64,000 nucleotides of DNA from Caldilineaceae bacterium (GTDB taxonomy: Bacteria; Chloroflexota; Anaerolineae; Caldilineales; Caldilineaceae), in assembly GCA_022842065.1 (NCBI GenBank), contig JALHQH010000013.1, forward strand, positions 207,994-271,993. Direction: 5' to 3'. The translations under genes were made by a program, and so were the position numbers. The notes beneath the pieces are model-generated. The model made no database searches. It was not told the DNA's origin and was given only the letters and a program-made list of their open reading frames with translations. Below, in pieces: positions 51,431 through 60,503 of the stretch (position 1 is its first letter; every line of letters begins with the position of its first letter).

Positions 51431-52363
51431 CTAGGCCAACCGAATCCGTGGGTCGCACCAGCCATAGGCCAGATCGACGAGCAAGTTGATGCCGACAAAG
51501 ATGGCGGTAAAGAGCAGCACCAGCGCCTGAATCACGGGGATGTCGCGGAAGCTCACCGCCGCTAGATAAAAGTTGCCGATGCCGGGCCAGGCAAAGACCG
51601 TCTCGACAATCACCGCGCCGGTGGCAATCTGCGCAAACTGACCGGCCACCAGCGTCAGCAGCGGCGCGGCCACGTTCGGCAGGGCATGGCGCAACCAGGT
51701 GGTGCGCGTGCTGAGCCCTTTGGCACGGGCGGTGCGTACATAGTCCTGATGGCGCACCGTCCGCAGCAGCGAACGGGTCAACTGGCTGAGGGTGGCAATA
51801 TTAGCAAAGGCGAGCGTTACCACCGGTAGGATCGCGCTTGTCGGCTGGCGCACCCCGTGCGAGGGTAGCCATTGCAGATAGACGGCAAAGAGCAGGATGA
51901 GCAGAAAGGCCAACCAGAAATTGGGCATGGCGACGCCGACCAAGGCCAGCAAGCGCGTCACCTGATCAAACGGCGACCCTTCGTAAAAGGCCGCGGTCAC
52001 GCCAATCGCCAAGCCAAGCCCGATGGTCACCACCATCGTCAATCCCGCCAAGCCCAACGTGGCCCCCAGTCGCGCCCCAATCTCGGTCAAGACAGGCTGA
52101 CCGGTGCGCAAGGAATAGCCAAAATCGCCACGCACCACCTGCCCCAGCCAGTCGAGATATTGCACAATCACCGGACGATCCAGCCCATATTGGGCGCGCA
52201 CCTGGGCGATCTGATCGGCATTGGGCATCACGCCCGTGCGCCGCGCCACGATCACGGCGGCGGGATCGCCGTCGCCCAGAAAGAGCAACAGATAGGTGAG
52301 CAGACTGGTGGCGAGCAGCGTGGCCACTGCGCCTGCTGCCCGCCGTAACAGAATGCGCATCAT
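51431..52363 (-). CDS. nikB: NikB-like ABC permease
   Basis: 310 residues with six membrane segments, the family N terminus (ILLRRAAGAVATLLATSLL), AQYGLDRPVIVQYLDWLGQ and the EAA-like loop RHQDYVRTARAKGLSTRTTW. Its ATG overlaps the stop of the binding-protein gene (ATGA). It forms a heterodimer with the NikC-like permease downstream. Confidence 0.87.
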   Translation of the reverse strand: MMRILLRRAAGAVATLLATSLLTYLLLFLGDGDPAAVIVARRTGVMPNADQIAQVRAQYGLDRPVIVQYLDWLGQVVRGDFGYSLRTGQPVLTEIGARLGATLGLAGLTMVVTIGLGLAIGVTAAFYEGSPFDQVTRLLALVGVAMPNFWLAFLLILLFAVYLQWLPSHGVRQPTSAILPVVTLAFANIATLSQLTRSLLRTVRHQDYVRTARAKGLSTRTTWLRHALPNVAAPLLTLVAGQFAQIATGAVIVETVFAWPGIGNFYLAAVSFRDIPVIQALVLLFTAIFVGINLLVDLAYGWCDPRIRLA

Positions 52364-53961
52364 GGCGCGCTGATCGTCACATTTTGGAGGGCCAGTTCGT
52401 ACTCAGTGCCGGCCAGGTCGAAGCCGCTGACCTGTTTGCTCAGCGCGTAGATCCGTTGCGAATAGACGAGCGGCGCAATCGCCGCATTCTCATCCAGATA
52501 GCGCCACAGGTCAGCATAGACGGCTTGACGCGCCGTCTCATCCTGCTCGCCGCCGATGGTAGTGATCAGCGTGTCCAGTGCAGGGCTGTTGTACATTTGG
52601 CCATGCGCGGTGGCAAAGCCGCTTTTGAACCAGGTGGTCAAGCTTGAATGGGGGTCATAGGGCGCGCCCCAGGTGATCTGAATGGTAAGATCGTACTCGT
52701 CGGCCGCTAAGGCTGCATGCCAGGCTTCGTATTCGACAATGCGGATTTCGACGCCGACACCGATTTCTTGCAGGTTGGCTTGCACGACTTCGGCCATCGA
52801 TTTGGCTTGCGGGAAGACCGCCCCATCCACCACCAGTATCACCTGCAGCGGCTGACCCTCTTTGTGCAGCAGCCCATCAGTACCAAGCGTCCACCCCGCT
52901 TCTGCCAAAAGCGTTTTGGTTTTTTCGAGGTCAAAGGTGTAATTGTCGGGCATGGGGCTGCCGGCATAGGGGATCGTCGCGGGGAAGAGGCCGGTGGCCG
53001 GCGATGCCAACCCGCTAAAGACCTGTTTGGCAATCCCCGCGCGGTTGATGGCATGGTTGACGGCAGCGCGCACGTTGGGGTCGTCAAACGGGGCGCGGGT
53101 GTAATTCATCTGCAGGACAAAACTGGTGCTGCCTTCACCCGTCAGCAGCGCGACATCGGCGTTTTCGCGCAAGACCGGCACACTTTCCAGCGGAATGCTG
53201 CCCAGATTTTCGCCGCCGATCAAGTGGACTTCGCCGCTCAACAGCGCCGCCACCCGCGTCTGTGGGTCGGGGATGACATCGAAGATCACTTTGGTCAGTT
53301 GTGGTTTTGCCCCCCAGTAGGTGGGATTGGGGACAAAGACCGCACGCTGATCTTTGATATATTCTGCCAATTGCCAAGGGCCGGTGCCAAGCGCTTTGAC
53401 AAACGCGCCGTCGGCATCGACGCCGTTGGGGCTGAGAAAACGTACTGGGCGCACCAACGCTAATTCCTGGGCCAGGGCATAGTAAAACGCTTTGGTGTGG
53501 AGCACAAGGGTAAAGTCATCCGGCGTTTCGATGCGGTCGATCTGGTTAACGGTGGGCAACCAATTGTGATCCTCGGTGCCGACCCAGCGTTCCAGGTTCC
53601 ACTTGGCCGCGGCGGCATCAAAGGGCGCGCCATCGTGAAAAGTGACCCCTTGGCGTAGCTTGAAAGTCCAGGTTAACCCATCATCGGACAATGTCCACGC
53701 CTCGGCCAGGCCGGGCTGCAACGTGCCATCGGCAGCATAGCGCACCAGTGGTTCATAGACCATATCCAACGCCGGAAAGCTAGAGCTATAGTTATGCGGA
53801 TTCAATTCACCCACGTCGTTGGCCGAAGCGACGATAAAGGTCTGTTCGACAGTTGTCCCGTTGGTCGCCGAGCCACTATCGGCCGGGGTAGCGACACAAC
53901 TGGTTAATAAGATTGTTAGCAGTAAGAGTAGACTGGACCAATGTCCACGGTTGATCTTCAT
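52360..53961 (-). CDS. nikA: NikA-like nickel/metal-chelate-binding lipoprotein
   Basis: 533 residues with lipobox LLTSC (Cys22). The family 5 binding domain follows NikA closely: LNPHNYSSSFPALDMVYEPL, FYYALAQELALVRPVRF (171-175, the Arg that contacts the metal chelate in E. coli NikA lies in the matching LPRPFRF), GTGPWQLAEY and KVIFDVIPDPQTRVAALLSG. NikA binds nickel through a small organic chelator, which fits the neighbouring methyltransferases. Permeases follow with overlap. The ATPases NikD and NikE are not in the window. Confidence 0.82.
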   Translation of the reverse strand: MKINRGHWSSLLLLLTILLTSCVATPADSGSATNGTTVEQTFIVASANDVGELNPHNYSSSFPALDMVYEPLVRYAADGTLQPGLAEAWTLSDDGLTWTFKLRQGVTFHDGAPFDAAAAKWNLERWVGTEDHNWLPTVNQIDRIETPDDFTLVLHTKAFYYALAQELALVRPVRFLSPNGVDADGAFVKALGTGPWQLAEYIKDQRAVFVPNPTYWGAKPQLTKVIFDVIPDPQTRVAALLSGEVHLIGGENLGSIPLESVPVLRENADVALLTGEGSTSFVLQMNYTRAPFDDPNVRAAVNHAINRAGIAKQVFSGLASPATGLFPATIPYAGSPMPDNYTFDLEKTKTLLAEAGWTLGTDGLLHKEGQPLQVILVVDGAVFPQAKSMAEVVQANLQEIGVGVEIRIVEYEAWHAALAADEYDLTIQITWGAPYDPHSSLTTWFKSGFATAHGQMYNSPALDTLITTIGGEQDETARQAVYADLWRYLDENAAIAPLVYSQRIYALSKQVSGFDLAGTEYELALQNVTISAP

Positions 53962-54052
53962 TTGGTTGCTCCTGGTTATGAGAATCGGGCTTTCGGCTGG
54001 ATCGGTAATCGTCAGCGGGCGCAGAGCAGCGGAACGAGTAAATGAGATGTAC

Positions 54053-54832
54053 TTACCGTACAGCCATGATGACCTGGTTGTCCAGATTGCGCCAGATCAC
54101 GCCGACTTCGCGGAAACCGGCATTGCGTAAGGCGGCCTGATAAAAATCGGAGATGGGGTTGTGTGAATCGTCAGGGGTGTGATTCGTCGGGGTAAAGCGG
54201 CGCTTGCGTTCGGCGAGCAGCGGCTCCATCCCTGGCTCTTGCGCCAGGGCCGCCCACCAGCTTTCCCAATTTTCCACCCCGCGCTCGGTAAAGGCCGCGG
54301 CTTGTTGCGCTTGATCGACACTTTTGGCAACCTGGTCAAAGCTGGGAAACTGGGGGCCAAAGGGGATATTATCGCCATTGAGGAAGACCCCGCCGGGGCG
54401 CACGATTTTGGCTAGGGTCTGAAAAAGCTGGACCAGATGCCCGGCCTGCAACCAGTGCAGGGCCGTCGTACTCAAAACCGCATCGAACTGCACGTCACCC
54501 AGCTTCTCCACCCAATCGCGCTGGGCCAGATCTGCCTCCACCCAGCGTAGGCGACCGTTCATATCACCCAGGGCATTCTGGCCCAGGGTCAGCAGCACTG
54601 GGTCAAGATCGACTGCCACGCTGCGCGCCCCCGGAAAGCGCGTCAACAGGCGCTGACTGAGCGAGCCAGGACCACAGGCCAGATCAAGCGCCACAAAGTC
54701 GGCAGGTAACAAGGTGTGGAGGACATGAAACATCGCGTTGAAACGTTCTTCGCGGTCGGGCAGATAGCCGGTCTGCTGCTGATCCCAGCGCTGGAGCCAG
54801 TTCTGCCAATCGACTGTTGTTTGAATCGTCAT
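54053..54832 (-). CDS. Class I SAM-dependent methyltransferase (Tam/UbiE-like)
   Basis: 259 residues from ATG 54832 (GGGAG upstream). Motif I VALDLACGPGSLSQRLL (about 56-72) and VDLDPVLLTLGQNALG, FDAVLSTTALHWL and IVRPGGVFLNGD are present. The N terminus VDWQNWLQRWDQQQTGYLPD is typical of small-molecule methyltransferases. It is the first gene of the nik-type set, 90 bases upstream of the binding-protein gene, and one of three methyltransferases in the run. Substrate unknown. Confidence 0.87.
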   Translation of the reverse strand: MTIQTTVDWQNWLQRWDQQQTGYLPDREERFNAMFHVLHTLLPADFVALDLACGPGSLSQRLLTRFPGARSVAVDLDPVLLTLGQNALGDMNGRLRWVEADLAQRDWVEKLGDVQFDAVLSTTALHWLQAGHLVQLFQTLAKIVRPGGVFLNGDNIPFGPQFPSFDQVAKSVDQAQQAAAFTERGVENWESWWAALAQEPGMEPLLAERKRRFTPTNHTPDDSHNPISDFYQAALRNAGFREVGVIWRNLDNQVIMAVR

Positions 54833-55192
54833 GAGGTGTGAATCTCCCTGAAAGGTGTTAACGGCTGCTTGCCCGTGTGCCCACAGCAACACAGCCCAAG
54901 TAGGACAAGCGGCTCAGTCTGTATGGTTCAATGGGATCTTTCGGGGTTGACAAGCCCGCCCCGCCGTCAACGCGCCCAGTGGGCACCCGGGCTAGCCAGG
55001 CTGCTTTAGCCGGGTTTACCCGGCGTTGTTCGCTAGCCCTGCGGCTTTAGCCCAGGGCGATCTTGTCAACCCCCTGAATTCCGGTTGAGCCGTCTTTATC
55101 TGCGAGCGAGTCTATTGTAGTTGCAGTTTCTTGTAGTTGCAAAAATTCGCGATAAGATGATGGCCTTGCCACCGCTTTCACCTAACTGTCGC
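54833..55192. other. Gap with a large nested inverted repeat
   Basis: 360 bases with no gene. Outer arms CGGCTCAG (about 54910) and TTGAGCCG (about 55083), then GGGGTTGACAAG (54943) and CTTGTCAACCCC (55062) enclose GCTAGCC/GGCTTTAGCC hairpins, as in the other palindromic repeats of the window. The repeat may separate the nik-type transcript from the fec-type genes upstream. Confidence 0.55.
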
Positions 55193-55960
55193 TCAATTGC
55201 TCGTGACAAAGGCCAGCAGCAGACGACCCGTCGTTGGATGGGGGATACAGGTTGTCACCACGCCGTAGACCGCGTGGATCCATTCCGGTGTCAACACTTC
55301 TTCCGGTGTGCCTGCTGTGGCAATCTGCCCAGCAGATAGGAGATAAAGGCGATGGCAGTAGGTCGCGGCCAAGTTGAGATCATGCAGTGTCACCAGGGTG
55401 GTAATGCCCAAGTCGCGCACTAGATTCAGAATTTCCAGTTGATAGCGAATATCGAGGTGATTGGTCGGTTCATCCAGCACCAACAGCTTAGGTTCTTGGG
55501 CCAATGCCCGCGCCACCAACACCCGCTGTTTTTCGCCACCAGAGAGGGTGTTAAAGCTGCGTGCAACAAAGTCCGCCAGATTGACCCGTCGTAGTGCGTC
55601 CTGTACAAGCTGGGCATCACGCGCATTGTCCGCTTCCAGCAACCCCTTGTGCGGCGTGCGTCCCATCTCCACCACTTCACCTACGGTAAAGTCAAAATCG
55701 CTGGGGGTCTCTTGGACCACAACCGCAGTCCGCCGTGCCGCCTCCCGTGCGCTCAGTTGCCACACATCATCGCCACCAAGCTGGACATAGCCCGCCACCG
55801 GCTTGAACAATCGATAGACCGCCCGCAACAGCGTCGATTTGCCACTGCCATTCGGCCCAATCAACCCCACGATCTCCCCCGGTGCCACCTGCAGCGAGAC
55901 CTCATTCACAATCCGCCGACTCGCAATGGCGACGGCCACTTCATTGACTTCTAATTTCAC
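55193..55960 (-). CDS. Iron-chelate ABC transporter ATPase (FecE/FepC-like)
   Basis: 255 residues from GTG 55960 (AGGAG nine bases upstream). Walker A GPNGSGKST (about 36-44), signature LSGGEKQRV, Walker B LLVLDEPTNHLD and the H-loop TLHDLNLA are all intact. VVQETPSDFDFTVGEVVEMGR is the FecE-type segment. It partners the FecCD-type permease upstream. It is the only ABC ATPase in the whole metal-chelate run, so it might also serve neighbouring permeases, but NikB/C usually need their own ATPases. Confidence 0.92.
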   Translation of the reverse strand: MKLEVNEVAVAIASRRIVNEVSLQVAPGEIVGLIGPNGSGKSTLLRAVYRLFKPVAGYVQLGGDDVWQLSAREAARRTAVVVQETPSDFDFTVGEVVEMGRTPHKGLLEADNARDAQLVQDALRRVNLADFVARSFNTLSGGEKQRVLVARALAQEPKLLVLDEPTNHLDIRYQLEILNLVRDLGITTLVTLHDLNLAATYCHRLYLLSAGQIATAGTPEEVLTPEWIHAVYGVVTTCIPHPTTGRLLLAFVTSN

Positions 55961-55990
55961 GCGTTGTCTCTCCTTGTAATTGGGGCAGAG

Positions 55991-56118
55991 GCTGTCAACA
56001 GATTTATGGAGCGGATTGAACGGATGATGAATCCGCTAATCCGCTCTTCGTGTAAGCGCTGAGAACGGATTGTCTCGGCGCAATCCGCTAAATCCGTTCC
56101 CAAAATCCGCTGACAGCG
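55991..56118. repeat. Imperfect inverted repeat of GCGGATT words
   Basis: GCTGTCAACAGATTT (left) is an imperfect inverse of AAAATCCGCTGACAGC (right). The inside is made of GCGGATT/AATCCGC words in both orientations, related to 37907-38007. It lies directly after the permease gene. Confidence 0.6.
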
Positions 56119-56119
56119 T

Positions 56120-57193
56120 TCACCGTCGTCGCAACAGCCACAGAAAAAACGGCCCGCCCAGCGCCGCCGTCACAATCCCCACGGGCAACTCTTGTGGGGC
56201 CATGATCGTGCGGCCCACCAGATCAACCAGCACCAGATAGACGCCGCCACCGAGCGCCACGGTGGGCAGCACGCGCCGATGATCCGACCCAACAACCATA
56301 CGGACCAGATGGGGGATCATCAGGCCGACAAAACCAATCGACCCGCTCACCGCCACGACGACGCCCACCAGCAGCGAGGTGATCACAAAGAGTTGCTGGC
56401 GAAAGCGCTCCACATTGACCCCGAGTCCAGTCGCCGTTTCGTCGCCGGCCAGCAGGGCATTGAGTGGACGGGATTGGGCCAAAAGCAGGAAAGTAGCCAA
56501 CACGACGACCGCGCTGGGCAGCCCAAGTTGCTCCCATTTGGCACCGCCCAAACTGCCCGCCAACCAGGTCAACACGGCCGCCGCCCCGCCCCCCGGTGTG
56601 GCACTGCGCAAGACGAGATAACTGGTCACCGCCGAGAGCACATAACTAAGCGCCACACCGGCCAATATGAGACGCATTGGTGTCGCGCGCCCTTGCTGTT
56701 GCGCCAGCGTGTAGACCAGGAGCATTGACAAGAGCGCCCCCGCAAAGGCAGCCAGCGATAAGGAGATGCCCCCCATCACTGTCGATCCCAGCGTGATGAC
56801 CAACACCGCACCCACCGATGCCCCTGACGAGACACCAAAGATATAGGGGTCGGAAAGCGGGTTGCGCGTCATCGCCTGCAACGCCGTGCCGCTCACCGCC
56901 AACGCCGCGCCGACGACCACCGCCAGCAGCACCCGTGGCAGGCGAAAGACCCAGATGATCTGATCCTGCGTGGGATCGGCCACCGGCGCGATCCAGCCGG
57001 GTAGCAGGTGACTGCCGATCACATGCGTCGTAATCGGCAACGGAATCTCCACCGCGCCGATGCCCACGGCGAAGAGGATGGCAAGGATGAGCGCCACCAC
57101 CAGGCCGATCTGTAGGCTCCAAAAAAGGGTGGCGGCCCGTGCTTGACTTGGCCGCGCAGTTGCGGCTGTCGTTGGTGTGGATAAGGTGGTCAT
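56120..57193 (-). CDS. Iron-chelate ABC transporter permease (FecCD family)
   Basis: 357 residues with about nine to ten hydrophobic segments, as in BtuC/FecCD proteins. Family motifs are visible: RLPRVLLAVVVGAALAVSGT, NPLSDPYIFGVSSGASVGAV, GSIGFVGLMIPHLVRMVVG and DHRRVLPTVALGGGVYLV. A homodimer probably forms the pore with the ATPase at 55193. The gene is three bases after the double-domain binding protein, so an operon is nearly certain. Substrate may be a siderophore, heme or corrinoid. Confidence 0.93.
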   Translation of the reverse strand: MTTLSTPTTAATARPSQARAATLFWSLQIGLVVALILAILFAVGIGAVEIPLPITTHVIGSHLLPGWIAPVADPTQDQIIWVFRLPRVLLAVVVGAALAVSGTALQAMTRNPLSDPYIFGVSSGASVGAVLVITLGSTVMGGISLSLAAFAGALLSMLLVYTLAQQQGRATPMRLILAGVALSYVLSAVTSYLVLRSATPGGGAAAVLTWLAGSLGGAKWEQLGLPSAVVVLATFLLLAQSRPLNALLAGDETATGLGVNVERFRQQLFVITSLLVGVVVAVSGSIGFVGLMIPHLVRMVVGSDHRRVLPTVALGGGVYLVLVDLVGRTIMAPQELPVGIVTAALGGPFFLWLLRRR

Positions 57194-57196
57194 CGG

Positions 57197-59104
57197 TTAC
57201 TCAAACGCTTCCGGGTAGAGCGCTTGGGCAAAGGCTTCCACCCCCAAGTGGTTGCGCACACCAGGGTTCATGAGGCCATATTCGATCACCACCACCCGGT
57301 CATTCACCACCGCGGCCATGTTGGGGAAAGTCTGGCGGATAAAGTCGGCGCGGGCTTCACCTGTGTCGTCATAACCGCCGACAATCACCACGTCGATTGT
57401 GCGCGTTGCCACGGCCTCAATGCTGACTTGGGCATAGGTCTCGGTCAGGTCGGCAAAGGCATTCTCCCCACCGACCAAGCGCAGAATCGCATCATACGAA
57501 CCGGGGCCAAAGACGCCTAGCGGACCTTCGCCGGCATCATAGATCATCACCTGGAGCGGTGCCTGCCCTGCCACTTTGGCCGTGACAACGTCAACGGTTG
57601 CCTGCATCTCGGTAATCAGGGCTTCGGCGCGGTCGTTGACCCCAAAAATTTGGCCCATGTTCCGAATGTCGGTGTAAATGTCCTCAAATGTGGCATCCAC
57701 CTGCCCACCGCCACATTTGGCCGTGATGCTGTAGATTTGTGCGCCACTGTCGGTAATCTCCTCTACCGTGGCAAAGCCATTTTCCGCGCTGTAAAACCAA
57801 TCGGGCTGATTATCCATTACCAGATCTGGTTTTTGGCTCAAGAGGACTTCTTTGGGAATGATAAATCCTTCACCGACCAGATTGAGGCCCTGGTAAGCGG
57901 CTTGCAGATCGTCCGGCAGCGGTTCGCCAAAGTTCGCCGCCGCCACAACATGATCGGCTAGTCCAAGCCGCAAGAGTAACTCGGTGGTGACTGAGTAGAG
58001 CGATGCCACTCGTTCCGGTGCTTTGTCAAAAGTCAGCGTATTGCCACAGTTTTCGATGGTGACGGGGTAGGTCGTACTGCTTGCGGGCGTTGTGGCGAAT
58101 GCCGCTGGGTGAAAGGCCCGTGCCATTGTTTCAATCGCAATTGAGATGCGCACGCCAGCGGCAAAGGCCGAGCCAGGCACGGCTACATAACGCCGATTTT
58201 GTGAAGCCGGCAGGTTGGGGAAGGTGGTGAACAAATACTCGGCCCGCGCCGTTTCTTCCGGCACGGCCGGATTCCCTTCGTAATCAATGATGGCAAAAAT
58301 TTCTGGGTTCGTCACCGCAAAGGCTTCTTTGCTGACTTGCAGATAAACTTCCGGTTGATCGCCAAAGACATTCTGTCCACCAGCTAGTTTGATCATATCG
58401 GCATTTAGCCCGCTGCCATACATACCCAACAGATCTTCCCCGGTATCGTAAAAGGCCACCGGCAGTTGCGGTTGATCCGTGACCCGTTGTTGCACTGCGG
58501 CAATCTGATCACGCATCTGCTGGACGAGGGCAACCGCCCGCGCTTCCACCCCCATAATGCGCCCGATGTTGAGAATGTCGTTGTAGACACTTTCGATGGT
58601 ACCCTCGGGAACCTGCGCCGTGCATTCGGCACTGATGCCATAAACCGGTGCACCCGCAGCGACAAATTCTTCCTGCGTCGCCATACCTTTGCTGGCGTTA
58701 AAGTCGTAGGTTGGGTAGGCAGCGAACACAAAGTCGGGCTGCGTGCTCAGGGTAACTTCCTTGCCTGCTGAGCCTTGGCCACGCGGCGACAGCCAATTGA
58801 GACCATTGATCGCCTCCGCCATCTCCGGCAGGGGATCATAGGCTTGGCCATAGGTCACGCCGACAATTTTGTCGGTCAACCCCAGCGCCACCAGAATTTC
58901 AGCCACATTCTGGTAGGTCGCTAATACGCGTTCGGGCGCTTTAGCAAAGGTGAGGGTGTTGCCACAGTTTTCAATGGTGACAGGATAGGCCGCGGTTGCC
59001 GGGGCAGCCGCAGGCATGGCTGCTTGCGGGGCCACAGATGGTGCAACACAGCCAACCAGCAATGCCAGCACAAAGATCGAGGTGAAAAGTACCTTTTGTT
59101 TCAT
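57197..59104 (-). CDS. Double-domain iron-chelate-binding lipoprotein (two fused FepB/BtuF-like domains)
   Basis: 635 residues with lipobox LLVGC (Cys19) and GGAG upstream. It contains two complete periplasmic-binding (TroA/FepB-like) domains in tandem. Domain 1 (about 40-330) begins YPVTIENCGNTLTFAKAPER and domain 2 (about 345-635) begins YPVTIENCGNTLTFDKAPER. Each also has a QPD..., GSGLNADMI or GPGSYDAIL, GGENAFADL or GGQNVFGD and NRRYVAVPG or DRVVVIEYG block. A single domain of about 300 residues is normal, so this is an internal duplication. It should deliver chelate to the FecCD permease. A matching two-domain protein is at 60500. Two domains per lipoprotein may load two ligands or dock both sides of the homodimer. 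Confidence 0.9.
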   Translation of the reverse strand: MKQKVLFTSIFVLALLVGCVAPSVAPQAAMPAAAPATAAYPVTIENCGNTLTFAKAPERVLATYQNVAEILVALGLTDKIVGVTYGQAYDPLPEMAEAINGLNWLSPRGQGSAGKEVTLSTQPDFVFAAYPTYDFNASKGMATQEEFVAAGAPVYGISAECTAQVPEGTIESVYNDILNIGRIMGVEARAVALVQQMRDQIAAVQQRVTDQPQLPVAFYDTGEDLLGMYGSGLNADMIKLAGGQNVFGDQPEVYLQVSKEAFAVTNPEIFAIIDYEGNPAVPEETARAEYLFTTFPNLPASQNRRYVAVPGSAFAAGVRISIAIETMARAFHPAAFATTPASSTTYPVTIENCGNTLTFDKAPERVASLYSVTTELLLRLGLADHVVAAANFGEPLPDDLQAAYQGLNLVGEGFIIPKEVLLSQKPDLVMDNQPDWFYSAENGFATVEEITDSGAQIYSITAKCGGGQVDATFEDIYTDIRNMGQIFGVNDRAEALITEMQATVDVVTAKVAGQAPLQVMIYDAGEGPLGVFGPGSYDAILRLVGGENAFADLTETYAQVSIEAVATRTIDVVIVGGYDDTGEARADFIRQTFPNMAAVVNDRVVVIEYGLMNPGVRNHLGVEAFAQALYPEAFE

Positions 59105-59153
59105 TGTTTGCTCCGATTGAAGAGAGAATGAGTAGATGATTACGATACGTCAA

Positions 59154-60503
59154 TCAAAACGGTATCCAAATGCGCGAAGGCCGCGCCGGAAAGAGCGCGG
59201 CGAGCAAGGCCCGTGCCTGATCAGAAGCAGCGAAGCAATCAGGGTACGCAGCCTCTTGTTGGGCCAATGTGCGATAGCCAAAGAGTAAAGGTAGCAAGGT
59301 CAAGCCAGGGAATGCCGCATCGGCTGCTTGATCCGTCGCCGGTTGCCAGGCGCGAACCTCGGTGATCCGACCGGCAACAAAGCGCAGGCATACCCCATCA
59401 TGATAAAAACTAATAGTCAACGCCCCGCTATAGTTGGCGGCGACGGTGCCTGGCAAGCGCTGCTCAAGCGCCGGTGCGAGATGACGGAGCAAGGCCGCTA
59501 CATCGGGCACCCGGACATAAAAAACCGTTGGCTGCGCTGTCCTGGTCAAACGACTAGGGCTGGCGTGATAGGCCGGGTGCTCTGTGCCCAACCAGAGCCA
59601 ACAGCCGCCATAGCCCGTGGGCTGGTCACTTTTTCCTGGCGCGGTCGATTGCTGCCCTAGGGCATGGAGGTAATCCAGCAGCCAAGGGGTGACTGTCAGC
59701 CAAGCATAGGGGGCGACAATTTCGTAGGCGACGACGACCAACCAGGGTTCGCTCGCTGACCAGCGGTATGCGAAGAAGCCGACTGGTTCACCGGTCGCCG
59801 TTTCGATCAGCCGCAGTTGGTAGTGAAAGCGGTTCTCTTCACTGCGGCCCGACAGTTCATAGCGCCACAACGTGCCGTCCCGTGGGCAATGGAGCAGATT
59901 ACGGCGACCGGCTTCAGCATCGGCACGCACTAAAAACGGCAGATCTGCTGTGGTCGCCGGTCGGATCCGAAAGGGGGCCAGATCTGTCGTAGATGGTGGG
60001 TTGGGTGAGACAGCGGGGCAGTAGCTGCCCCGTCCATCCCCAACACAGAGCGCGTATTCATAGCCAAACTGGCGATAAAAGTTTGGATTGCCGCCGATCA
60101 CCTGCACCAGATCGCCTTGGGCCGTGCTGATCTGGTGTGCTTCGTGGATCAACCGCCGCGCCAGCCCACGCCGTCGATAGGGCGCGGCCGTGCCCACCAT
60201 CTCGATCTGGCCAACGGGCAGGGGGATGCCGGCATAGTGCCAAGTCTGCCGAAAAAGCTGGGCGGAAGCCACAATCTCGTCGTCAGCGGTTGTGGTCAGC
60301 AACAAGAAATCAGCGACACCAAGCAGGGGATGGGGACGCGTAAAGAGCTCATGGGTGTAGGTCGCCAAATAGGCGCTTGCTTCCGGTGCATCAGCACGCC
60401 AATGCGCCGCCACTTGAAAGCGCGCCAGCGCCGCTTGATCGGCAGCGGTGGCGCGGCGTAAACGGAATCCATCATCTATGGGCGTGTGGCTCAACTCACT
60501 CAT
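59154..60503 (-). CDS. Eis-like GNAT family N-acetyltransferase
   Basis: 449 residues. The N-terminal GNAT domain has the acetyl-CoA motif VGTAAPYRRRGLARRLI and PNFYRQFGYEYAL (about 100-160). The length, a second GNAT-like region (about 175-300, RIRPATTADLPFLVRAD) and a C-terminal sterol-carrier-like part (about 315-449) match the Eis family of aminoglycoside/polyamine acetyltransferases. Its start overlaps the stop of the double-domain gene upstream (ATGA). Placed between two chelate-binding-protein genes, it may acetylate the imported or exported chelate or its amine. Resistance to an amine toxin is an alternative. Confidence 0.85.
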   Translation of the reverse strand: MSELSHTPIDDGFRLRRATAADQAALARFQVAAHWRADAPEASAYLATYTHELFTRPHPLLGVADFLLLTTTADDEIVASAQLFRQTWHYAGIPLPVGQIEMVGTAAPYRRRGLARRLIHEAHQISTAQGDLVQVIGGNPNFYRQFGYEYALCVGDGRGSYCPAVSPNPPSTTDLAPFRIRPATTADLPFLVRADAEAGRRNLLHCPRDGTLWRYELSGRSEENRFHYQLRLIETATGEPVGFFAYRWSASEPWLVVVAYEIVAPYAWLTVTPWLLDYLHALGQQSTAPGKSDQPTGYGGCWLWLGTEHPAYHASPSRLTRTAQPTVFYVRVPDVAALLRHLAPALEQRLPGTVAANYSGALTISFYHDGVCLRFVAGRITEVRAWQPATDQAADAAFPGLTLLPLLFGYRTLAQQEAAYPDCFAASDQARALLAALFPARPSRIWIPF

